Assembly: GCA_963556255.1 (NCBI GenBank)
Contig: OY744617.1
Location: forward strand, 31,011,566-31,075,565
DNA from: Allolobophora icterica
Taxonomy: Eukaryota; Annelida; Clitellata; Crassiclitellata; Lumbricidae
DNA: 64,000 bases
Reading direction: 5' to 3'
The notes below the pieces were generated by a model. The model had not been told where the DNA came from. It was given only the letters and a program-made list of their open reading frames with translations, and did not search any database. Position numbers and translations under genes: made by a program. Shown here in pieces: positions 1-11,948 of the stretch (its first letter is position 1; each line of letters opens with the position of its first letter).

Positions 1-2548
1 ATAATACAAGTGTATATGCCAACATCAGCACACGAGGAGGAGGAGGAGGTGGACGACATATACGAGATGATAGAGGAAAGGCTTAGAGACATCAAAGGCA
101 AAGATTATGTGATTGTCATGGGAGATTGGAATGCAACAGTTGGTGAAAAAGAACAGGAAGAGGCTACAGGAAAATATGGACTGGGGAACAGAAATGAGAG
201 AGGAGAAAAGCTGGTGGAATTCTGCAAGAGACAAAAACTGATGGTAACAAATACTTGGTTCCAACAGGAAAAGCGGAGAAGATACACATGGAAGGCACCG
301 GGAGATGGAGCAAGATACCAACTGGACTACATCATGATCAGACAAAGGTACAGAAACAGTGTCAAGAACTCAAGAAATCTCCCAGGAGCCGATGCAGACA
401 CAGACCATAACCTGGTTGCCATGACAATACATCTCCGACTTAAGTTCATAAAGAAGCAAAGGATAGTTAAACAGAAATGGAATAGAGAAAGAATGCAAAC
501 AAAGAGTAACGAACTATCAGAAAATATAGAAGAACGGGTGGTGGAGCTGAGTACGGAGATAACAACAGATGAAAGGTGGAGGAGTCTGAAGGAGATCGTG
601 ATTGAGGAAACGACAAAGACTGTGGGGTTCCAGATGGGTACAGGACCGCGCAAGCCATGGGTTACAACGGAGATGCTCAAGGATATGGAAGAAAGAAGAC
701 AATGGAAACACCAGACCACAGAAGAGGCAAGGAGTGAATACAAAAGGCTGAATAATCAACTAAGAAGAACAACAGATAAGGCAAGAGAGGATTGGTGGGA
801 AGAGCAGTGTGAGGAGCTAGAGATGCTACAGAATCGAGGAAGACACGACCTGGTATATGGAAAGGTCAAAACACTGACAAATAAGAAGAATATGGGTGGT
901 GGAAGCGCAGTCAAGGACAAGGATGGCAAGTTGCTAGAGGACGCAGACGATATCAGGAAAAGATGGAAGGAATATGTTGAGGATTTATATATGGGAAAAA
1001 GTAGCCAAGAAGATCTCCGGGAAGAACAAACACCAAGTACCGATAACATAGGACCGGACGTACTAAGGGAGGAGGTTCTGGCAGCAATCAGTGATATGAA
1101 AAACAACAAAGCAGAAGGAATTGATAATATCCCAATTGAAATACTGAGGAACCTGGGAGAAAAGGCAATGACAGAACTAGTGCGGTTATGCCAAGACATA
1201 TATAACACAGGAGTTTGGCCGGAAGATTTCCTACAGACCATATTGATCCCGCTCAAGAAAAAGCCAAATGCAACAACATGTGAAGACCACCGAACTATAA
1301 GCCTCCTCACCTATGCATCCAAGATTCTACTAAGAGTTATCACGAAGAGACTGCAAGCCAAGGCAGAAACAGATAACTGCTTGGGGGAGGATCAATTTGG
1401 TTTTAGAAAGGGAAGAGGAACAAGAGATGCAATTGCAGCGGTGAGGATACTAGCGGAAAGAAGCCTCCAGCATGGCCAGGATGTCTATGTGTGTTTCGTC
1501 GACTATGAGAAGGCTTTTGATAGGGTGGATTGGAGGAAATTAATTAATGCATGCATTACGAAGAATAGGGGTGGATTGGAGAGAGCGAAGACTTATTGGA
1601 AACCTGTACATGGGACAGAAAGTAAAAATAAGAATAGATGGTGAATACTCAGAGCCGGGAAGAATAGGCAGAGGAGTGAGGCAAAGATGCCCGCTCTCTC
1701 CAATACTCTTCAACATCTACATCGAAGAGCTTGTACGGGAGGCGATGGAAGAAGTGAACGAGGGAATAAAGGTTGGGGGTAGGTTGGTGAAAGCGCTGAG
1801 ATTTGCGGATGATCAGGCAATGTTAGCAAGAAGCCAAAAAGGACTGCAGAGAATGATGGATCGCCTGAATATGATCTCAACAGAATACGAAATGAAAATA
1901 AATACCAAGAAGACAAAGGTCATGAGGATAAGTAAAAGAGAAGAAAAAGAAGTTAGAATAACCGTAAATGGAGTGGTCATCGAACAAGTTGAGAGATTTT
2001 GTTACCTAGGAAGTATGGTCACGAGGGATGTGAAGTGCCATGCGGAGATAAAAAGAAGAATAGCCATGGGAAAAGATGCATTCTATAAAAGAAAGGAGCT
2101 CTTGAGAGGAAAATTAAATAGGAATTTGAAGAAGCGAATGGTTAAGACGCTGGTTTGGAGTGTGGTTCTATACGGATCTGAAACGTGGACTATAAGAGGG
2201 GAGGACATCAAAAGGATAGAAGCCTTCGAAATGTGGATATGGCGTAGAATGGAGAGAATCAGCTGGACAGAGCACAAGACAAATGACGAAGTTCTGCAAA
2301 TGGTGAGAGAGGAGAGATCCATGATGAGGACAATCAGAGAGCGTCAAAGAAGATGGATTGGCCATATAATGAGAGGAAATTCCCTGCTACGAGATATCAT
2401 CGAGGGTAGAATGGAAGGGAAAAAGACAAAAGGAAGACCAAGAACGATGTTCCTAGACTGGACAATAAAGAGGGATGGCTACAGACAGATGAAAGCGGAA
2501 GCTCAACATCGAGAGAAATGGCGCCGTTGGACATACGAACCTGCCTAA
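1..2548 (+). pseudogene. Endonuclease-reverse transcriptase ORF of the RTE-like LINE, frameshifted and 5'-open
   Basis: The reading frame is open from the first base, so the protein starts upstream of the window. Endonuclease motifs come first: IIQVYMPT at the edge, GDWNATVG (about 118-141), the LDYIMI strand (about 325-342) and TDHNLV with the catalytic His (about 400-417). The RT follows, with FRKGRGTRDA (about 1402-1431), CFVDYEKAFDRVDW carrying the first catalytic Asp (about 1493-1534), and FADD (about 1801-1812). The frame breaks near 1541-1548, where ATTA appears duplicated; the second part continues in another frame from about 1547 to the stop at 2548. The C-terminal tail ([17 protein letters not shown]) is typical of RTE proteins. 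The copy is therefore inactive unless this is a sequencing error. Confidence 0.85.
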
Positions 2549-2577
2549 GGGCAGAGAACCAAAGAAGAAGAAGAAAT
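1..2577 (+). mobile_element. RTE-like (BovB-type) non-LTR retrotransposon, 5' end outside the window
   Basis: The body of a LINE enters from the left edge and ends where the unit A leader begins, near 2577. It encodes an apurinic-type endonuclease followed by a reverse transcriptase, the layout of RTE-clade elements whose endonuclease resembles the 'craniofacial development protein 2-like' proteins. The 3' UTR is very short: stop at 2546-2548, then a GGGCAGAGAACC stretch and a GAA-rich tail (about 2560-2577). Two short pieces of the same 3' end recur at 20724-20806 (minus strand) and 21402-21497. Comparison with the leaders of units B and C (22868 and 36958) places the junction. Clade assignment is from motif style, not a tree. 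Confidence 0.85.
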
Positions 2578-2831
2578 AAATTATACCGAAAAAGAGGACT
2601 TCCCACCCGCCCTCAGATATCGACGCCAGGAAAATTGGAGTCGCCAACACTTCGACCTACGACTTCCTCTCAGGAAAGCGCAATAGGCTGCTCTTCTCCT
2701 AAGCTGGAGTCTGAGTCCAGGCCTCTAAGCCCATGAAATCGGAAGACAGGTTTCAGGAAATGAGTAATCCGAGAAGATTGAACTTTCTCCCTGACCTAAA
2801 CGACATCAAGGAATTTTGAGAACAGAGAAAA

Positions 2832-5800
2832 AGAACGGTTCCGGTTGCATCAAGGACATTCAATGGGAGAATCTAATCCAATGACTTCTATAGCGCCTTT
2901 ATAAACCCAGCATCGTTCTGGTTCCGGTTGCATCAAGGACATTCAATGGGAGAATCTAATCCAATGACTTCTATAGCGCCTTTATAAACCCAGCATCGTT
3001 CTGGTTCCGGTTGCATCAAGGACATTCAATGGGAGAATCTAATCCAATGACTTCCTTTGCGCCTTTATAAACCAAGCATCGTTCTGGTTCTGGTTGCATC
3101 AAGGACATTCAATGGGAGAATCTAATCCAATGACTTCTATAGCGCCTTTATAAACCCAGCAATTGTTCTGGTTCTGGTTACATCAAAGGCATTCAATGGG
3201 AGAATCTAATCCAATGACTTCTATAGCGCCTTTATAAACCCAGCATCGTTCTGGTTCTGATTACATCAATGGCATTCAATGGGAGAATCTAATCCAATGA
3301 CTTCTATAGCGCCTTTATAAACCCAGCAATTGTTCTGGTTCTGGTTACATCAAGGACATTCAATGGGTGAATCTAATCCAATGACTTCTATAGCGCCTTT
3401 ATAAACCCAGCATCGTTCTGGTTCTGGTTACATCAAGGACATTCAATGGGAGAATCGCATCCAATGACTTCTATAGCGCCTTTATGAACCCAGCATCGTT
3501 CTGGTTCTGGTTACATCAAGGACATTCAATGGGAGAATCTAATCCAATGACTTCTATAACGCCTTTATAAACCCAGCATCGTTCTGGTTCTGGTTACATC
3601 AAGGACATTCAATGGGAGAATCGCATCCAATGACTTCTATAGCGCCTTTATAAACCCAGCATCGTTCTGGTTCTGGTTACATCAAGGACATTCAATGGGA
3701 GAATCTAATCCAATGACTTCTATAACGCCTTTATAAACCCAGCATCGTTCTGGTTCCGGTTGCATCAAGGACATTCAATGGGAGAATCTAATCCAATGAC
3801 TTTTATATCGCCTTTATAAACCCAACATCGTTCTGGTTCCGGTTGCATCAAGGACATTCAATGGGAGAATCTAATCCAATGACTTCCTTTGCGCCTTTAT
3901 AAACCAAGCATCGTTCTGGTTCCGGTTGCATCAAGGACATTCAATGGGAGAATCTAATCCAATGACTTCCTTTGCGCCTTTATAAACCAAGCATCGTTCT
4001 GGTTCTGGTTACATCAAGGACATTCAATGGAAGAATCTAATCCAATGACTTCTATCACGCCTTTATAAACCCAGCATCGTTCTGGTTCCGGTTGCATCAA
4101 GGACATTCAATGGGAGAATCTAATCCAATGACTTTTATATCGCCTTTATAAACCCAACATCGTTATGCTTCTGGTTGCATCAAGGACATTCAATGGGAGA
4201 ATCTAATCCAATGACTTCTATAGCGCCTTTATAAACCCAGCATCGTTCTGGTTCCGGTTGCATCAAGGACATTCAATGGGAGAATCTAATCCAATGACTT
4301 CCTTTGCGCATTTATAAACCAAGCATCGTTCTGGTTCTGGTTGCATCAAGGACATTCAATGGGAGAATCTAATCCAATGACCTTTATAGCGCCTTTATAA
4401 ACCAAGCATCGTTCTGGTTCCGGTTGCATCAAGGACATTCAATGGGAGAATCTAATCCAATGACTTCTATATCGCCTTTATCAACCCAACACCGTTCTGG
4501 TTCTGGTTACATCAAGGACATTCAATGGGAGAATCTAATCCAATGACTTCTATAGCGCCTTTATAAACCCAGCATCGTTCTGGTTCTGGTCACATCAAAG
4601 GTATTCAATGGGAGAATCTAATCCAATGACTTCTATAACGCCTTTATAAACCAAGCATCGTTCTGGTTCTGGTTGCATCAAGGACATTCAATGGGAGAAT
4701 CTAATCCAATGACTTCTATAGCGCCTTTATAAACCCAGCATCGTTCTGGTTCTGGTCACATCAAAGGTATTCAATGGGAGAATCTAATCCAATGACTTCT
4801 ATAGCGCCTTTAAACACCCAGCATCGTTCTGGTTCTGGTTACATCAAGGACATTCAATGGGAGAATCTAATCCAATTACTTCTATATCGCCTTTATAAAC
4901 CCAGCATCGTTCTGGTTCTGGTTACATCAAGGACATTCAATGGGAGAATCTAATCCAATGACTTCTATAACGCCTTTATAAACCCAGCATCGTTCTGGTT
5001 CTGGTCACATCAAAGGTATTCAATGGGAGAATCTAATCCAATTACTTCTATATCGCCTTTATCAACCCAACACCGTTCTGGTTCTGGTTACATCAAGGAC
5101 ATTCAATGGGAGAATCTAATCCAATGACTTCTACAGCGCCTTTATAAACCCAGCATCGTTCTGGTTCTGGTCACATCAAAGGTATTCAATGGGAGAATCT
5201 AATCCAATGACTTCTATAACGCCTTTATAAACCAAGCATCGTTCTGGTTCTGGTTGCATCAAGGACATTCAATGGGAGAATCTAATCCAATGACTTCTAT
5301 AGCGCCTTTATAAACCCAGCATCGTTCTGGTTCTGGTCACATCAAAGGTATTCAATGGGAGAATCTAATCCAATGACTTCTATAACGCCTTTATAAACCC
5401 AGCATCGTTATGCTTCTGGTTGCATCAAGGACATTCAATGGGAGAATCTAATCCAATGACTTCTATAGCGCCTTTAAACACCCAGCATCGTTCTGGTTCT
5501 GGTTACATCAAGGACATTCAATGGGAGAATCTAATCCAATTCCTTCTATATCGCCTTTATAAACCCAGCATCGTTCTGGTTCTGGTTACATCAAGGACAT
5601 TCAATGGGAGAATCTAATCCAATGACTTCTATAACGCCTTTATAAACCCAGCATCGTTCTGGTTCTGGTCACATCAAAGGTATTCAATGGGAGAATCTAA
5701 TCCAATTACTTCTATATCGCCTTTATCAACCCAACACCGTTCTGGTTCTGGTTACATCAAGGACATTCAATGGGAGAATCTAATCCAATGACTTCTATAG

Positions 5801-8800
5801 CGCCTTTATAAACCCAGCATCGTTCTGGTTCTGGTCACATCAAAGGTATTCAATGGGAGAATCTAATCCAATGACTTCTATGGCGCCTTTATAAACCCAG
5901 CATCGTTCTGGTTCTGGTTACATCAAAGGGCATTCAATGGGAGAATCTAATCCAATGACTTCTATAGCGCCTTTATAAACCCAGCATCGTTCTGGTTCTG
6001 GTTACATCAATGGCATTCAATGGGAGAATCTAATCCAATTACTTCTATAACGCCTTTATAAACCAAGCATCGTTCTGGTTCTGGTCACATCAAAGGTATT
6101 CAATGGGAGAATCTAATCCAATGACTTCTATGGCGCCTTTATCAACCCAACACCGTTCTGGTTCTGGTTACATCAATGGCATTCAATGGGAGAATCTAAT
6201 CCAATGACTTCTATAGCGCCTTTATAAACCCAGCATCGTTCTGGTTCTGTTCACATCAAAGGTATTCAATGGGAGAATCTAATCCAATTACTTCTATAGC
6301 GCCTTTATAAACCAAGCATCGTTCTGGTTCTGGTCACATCAAAGGTATTCAATGGGAGAATCTAATCCAATGACTTCTATGGCGCCTTTATAAACCCAGC
6401 ATCGTTCTGGTTCTGGTTACATCAAAGGACATTCAATGGGAGAATCTAATCCAATGACTTCTATAGCGCCTTTATAAACCCAGCATCGTTCTGGTTCTGG
6501 TCACATCAAAGGTATTCAATGGGAGAATCTAATCCAATTACTTCTATAGCGCCTTTATAAACCAAGCATCGTTCTGGTTCTGGTCACATCAAAGGTATTC
6601 AATGGGAGAATCTAATCCAATTACTTCTATAGCGCCTTTATAAACCAAGCATCGTTCTGGTTCTGGTTGCATCAATGGCATTCAATGGGAGAATCTAATC
6701 CAATGATTTCTATAGCGCCTTTATAAACCCAGCATCGTTCTGGTTCTGGTTACATCAAGTACATTCAATGGGAGAATCTAATCCAATGACTTCTATGGCG
6801 CCTTTATAAACCCAGCATCGTTCTGGTTCTGGTTACATCAAAGGACATTCAATGGGAGAATCTAATCCAATGACTTCTATAGCGCCTTTATAAACCCAGC
6901 ATCGTTCTGGTTCCGGTTGCATCAAGGACATTCAATGGGAGAATCTAATCCAATGACTTCTATATCGCCTTTATCAACCCAACACCGTTCTGGTTCTGGT
7001 TACATCAAGGACATTCAATGGGAGAATCTAATCCAATGACTTCTATAGCGCCTTTATAAACCCAGCATCGTTCTGGTTCTGGTCACATCAAAGGTATTCA
7101 ATGGGAGAATCTAATCCAATGACTTCTATAACGCCTTTATAAACCAAGCATCGTTCTGGTTCTGGTTGCATCAAGGACATTCAATGGGAGAATCTAATCC
7201 AATGACTTCTATAGCGCCTTTATAAACCCAGCATCGTTCTGGTTCTGGTCACATCAAAGGTATTCAATGGGAGAATCTAATCCAATGACTTCTATAGCGC
7301 CTTTAAACACCCAGCATCGTTCTGGTTCTGGTTACATCAAGGACATTCAATGGGAGAATCTAATCCAATTACTTCTATATCGCCTTTATAAACCCAGCAT
7401 CGTTCTGGTTCTGGTTACATCAAGGACATTCAATGGGAGAATCTAATCCAATGACTTCTATAACGCCTTTATAAACCCAGCATCGTTCTGGTTCTGGTCA
7501 CATCAAAGGTATTCAATGGGAGAATCTAATCCAATTACTTCTATATCGCCTTTATCAACCCAACACCGTTCTGGTTCTGGTTACATCAAGGACATTCAAT
7601 GGGAGAATCTAATCCAATGACTTCTATAGCGCCTTTATAAACCCAGCATCGTTCTGGTTCTGGTCACATCAAAGGTATTCAATGGGAGAATCTAATCCAA
7701 TGACTTCTATAACGCCTTTATAAACCAAGCATCGTTCTGGTTCTGGTTGCATCAAGGACATTCAATGGGAGAATCTAATCCAATGACTTCTATAGCGCCT
7801 TTATAAACCCAGCATCGTTCTGGTTCTGGTCACATCAAAGGTATTCAATGGGAGAATCTAATCCAATGACTTCTATAACGCCTTTATAAACCCAGCATCG
7901 TTATGCTTCTGGTTGCATCAAGGACATTCAATGGGAGAATCTAATCCAATGACTTCTATAGCGCCTTTAAACACCCAGCATCGTTCTGGTTCTGGTTACA
8001 TCAAGGACATTCAATGGGAGAATCTAATCCAATTACTTCTATATCGCCTTTATAAACCCAGCATCGTTCTGGTTCTGGTTACATCAAGGACATTCAATGG
8101 GAGAATCTAATCCAATGACTTCTATAACGCCTTTATAAACCCAGCATCGTTCTGGTTCTGGTCACATCAAAGGTATTCAATGGGAGAATCTAATCCAATT
8201 ACTTCTATATCGCCTTTATCAACCCAACACCGTTCTGGTTCTGGTTACATCAAGGACATTCAATGGGAGAATCTAATCCAATGACTTCTATAGCGCCTTT
8301 ATAAACCCAGCATCGTTCTGGTTCTGGTCACATCAAAGGTATTCAATGGGAGAATCTAATCCAATGACTTCTATGGCGCCTTTATAAACCCAGCATCGTT
8401 CTGGTTCTGGTTACATCAAAGGGCATTCAATGGGAGAATCTAATCCAATGACTTCTATAGCGCCTTTATAAACCCAGCATCGTTCTGGTTCTGGTTACAT
8501 CAATGGCATTCAATGGGAGAATCTAATCCAATTACTTCTATAACGCCTTTATAAACCAAGCATCGTTCTGGTTCTGGTCACATCAAAGGTATTCAATGGG
8601 AGAATCTAATCCAATGACTTCTATGGCGCCTTTATCAACCCAACACCGTTCTGGTTCTGGTTACATCAATGGCATTCAATGGGAGAATCTAATCCAATGA
8701 CTTCTATAGCGCCTTTATAAACCCAGCATCGTTCTGGTTCTGTTCACATCAAAGGTATTCAATGGGAGAATCTAATCCAATTACTTCTATAGCGCCTTTA

Positions 8801-11207
8801 TAAACCCAGCATCGTTCTGGTTCTGGTTACATCAAAGGACATTCAATGGGAGAATCTAATCCAATGACTTCTATAGCGCCTTTATAAACCCAGCATCGTT
8901 CTGGTTCTGGTCACATCAAAGGTATTCAATGGGAGAATCTAATCCAATTACTTCTATAGCGCCTTTATAAACCAAGCATCGTTCTGGTTCTGGTCACATC
9001 AAAGGTATTCAATGGGAGAATCTAATCCAATTACTTCTATAGCGCCTTTATAAACCAAGCATCGTTCTGGTTCTGGTTGCATCAATGGCATTCAATGGGA
9101 GAATCTAATCCAATGATTTCTATAGCGCCTTTATAAACCCAGCATCGTTCTGGTTCTGGTTACATCAAGTACATTCAATGGGAGAATCTAATCCAATGAC
9201 TTCTATGGCGCCTTTATAAACCCAGCATCGTTCTGGTTCTGGTTACATCAAAGGACATTCAATGGGAGAATCTAATCCAATGACTTCTATAGCGCCTTTA
9301 TAAACCCAGCATCGTTCTGGTTCTGGTCACATCAAAGGTATTCAATGGGAGAATCTAATCCAATGACTTCTATAGCGCCTTTATAAACCCAGCACCGTTC
9401 TGGTTCTGGTTACATCAAGGGCATTCAATGGGAGAATCTAATCCAATGACTTCTATGGCGCCTTTATCAACCCAACACCGTTCTGGTTCTGGTTACATCA
9501 ATGGCATTCAATGGGAGAATCTAATCCAATGACTTCTATAGCGCCTTTATAAACCCAGCATCGTTCTGGTTCTGGTTACATCAAAGGACATTCAATGGGA
9601 GAATCTAATCCAATGACTTCTATAGCGCCTTTATATACCCAACACCGTTCTGGTTCTGGTTACATCAAGGACATTCAATGGGAGAATCTAATCCAATGAC
9701 TTCTATAGCGCCTTTATAAACCCAGCATCGTTCTGGTTCTGGTCACATCAAAGGTATTCAATGGGAGAATCTAATCCAATGACTTCTATGGCGCCTTTAT
9801 AAACCCAGCATCGTTCTGGTTCTGGTTACATCAAGGACATTCAATGGGAGAATCTAATCCAATGACTTCTATAGCGCCTTTATAAACCCAGCACCATTCT
9901 GATTCTGGTTACATCAAGGACATTCAATGGGAGAATCTAATCCAATGACTTCTATAGCGCCTTTATAAACCCAGCACCATTCTGATTCTGGTTACATCAA
10001 GGACATTCAATGGGAGAATCTAATCCAATGACTTCGATAGCGCCTTTATAAACCCAGCATCGTTCTGGTTCTGGTTACATCAAGGACATTCAATGGGAGA
10101 ATCTAATCCAATGACTTCTATAGCGCCTTTATAAACCCAGCACCATTCTGATTCTGGTTACATCAAGGACATTCAATGGGAGAATCTAATCCAATGACTT
10201 CGATAGCGCCTTTATAAACCCAGCATCGTTCTGGTTCTGGTTACATCAAGGACATTCAATGGGAGAATCTAATCCAATGACTTCTATAGCGCCTTTATAA
10301 ACCCAGCACCATTCTGATTCTGGTTACATCAAGGGCATTCAATGGGAGAATCTAATCCAATGACTTCTATAGCGCCTTTATAAACCCAGCATTGTTCTGG
10401 TTCTGGTAACATCAATGGCATTCAATGGGAGAATCTAATCCAATGACTTATATAGCGCCTTTATAAACCCAGCATCGTTCTGGTTCTGGTTACATCAAGG
10501 ACATTCAATGGGAGAATCTAATCCAATGACTTCCATAGCGCCTTTATAAACCCAGCATCGTTCTGGTTCTGGTTACATCAAGGACATTCAATGGGAGAAT
10601 CTAATCCAATGACTTCTATAGCGCCTTTATAAACCCAGCATCGTTCTGGTTCTGGTAACATCAAAGGCATTCAATGGGAGAATCTAATCCAATGACTTCT
10701 ATAGCGCCTTTATAAACCCAGCATCGTTCTGGTTCTGGTTACATCAAGGTCATTCAATGGGAGAATCTAATCCAATGACTTCTATAGCGCCTTTATAAAC
10801 CCAGCATCGTTCTGGTTCTGGTAACATCAAAGGCATTCAATGGGAGAATCTAATCCAATGACTTCTATAGCGCCTTTATAAACCCAGCATCGTTCTGGTT
10901 CTGGTTACATCAAGGACATTCAATGGGAGAATCTAATCCAATGACTTATATAGCGCCTTTATAAACCCAGCATCGTTCTGGTTCTGGTTACATCAAGGAC
11001 ATTCAATGGGAGAATCTAATCCAATGACTTCTATAGCGCCTTTATAAACCCAGCATCGTTCTGGTTCTGGTTACATCAATGGCATTCAATGGGAGAATCT
11101 AATCCAATTACTTCTATATCGCCTTTATCAACCCAACACCGTTCTGGTTCTGGTTACATCAAGGGCATTCAATGGAGAATCTGATCAAATGACTTCTACA
11201 GCCCCGT
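2832..11207 (+). repeat. 83-bp minisatellite array A, about 101 copies
   Basis: The 83-bp unit reads roughly CATCAAGGACATTCAATGGG, then AGAATCTAATCCAATGACTT, CTATAGCGCCTTTATAAACC, CAGCATCGTTCTGGTTCTGG, TTA. Successive CATCAAGG starts at 2848 and 2931 give the period. Variants (TTGCATC, TCACATCAAAGGTATTC, TTATCAACCCAACACC, CTTTGCGCC) recur in ordered series, which shows block-wise amplification. The last unit is degenerate and ends near 11207. There are no unique spacers. Short ORFs across the array only reflect its periodicity. Confidence 0.95.
4410..9300 (+). repeat. Higher-order duplication inside array A, period 2493 bp (30 units)
   Basis: A run of about 30 units (roughly 4410-6900) is repeated in the same order at 6903-9300. 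Marker variants sit exactly 2493 bp apart: TCAACCCAAC at 4481 and 6974, CACATCAAAGG at 4591 and 7084, CGTTATGCTTCTGG at about 5406 and 7899, and TCTGTTCACATC at about 6246 and 8739. Towards the end the offset falls to 2410 bp (CAATGATTTC at 6701 and 9111), so the second block has lost one unit. Confidence 0.85.

Positions 11208-11948
<741 letters not shown>

Noticed and set aside
5420..5617. Short ORFs inside the minisatellite (also 7913-8110, 23825-24034, 25319-25528)
   Set aside because: They arise from repeat periodicity and break wherever unit length varies. No start context or conservation beyond the repeat.
2832..11207. CRISPR-like array of regularly spaced repeats
   Set aside because: The whole 83-bp unit is repeated with no unique spacers, and the context is a eukaryotic genome. 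It is a minisatellite.
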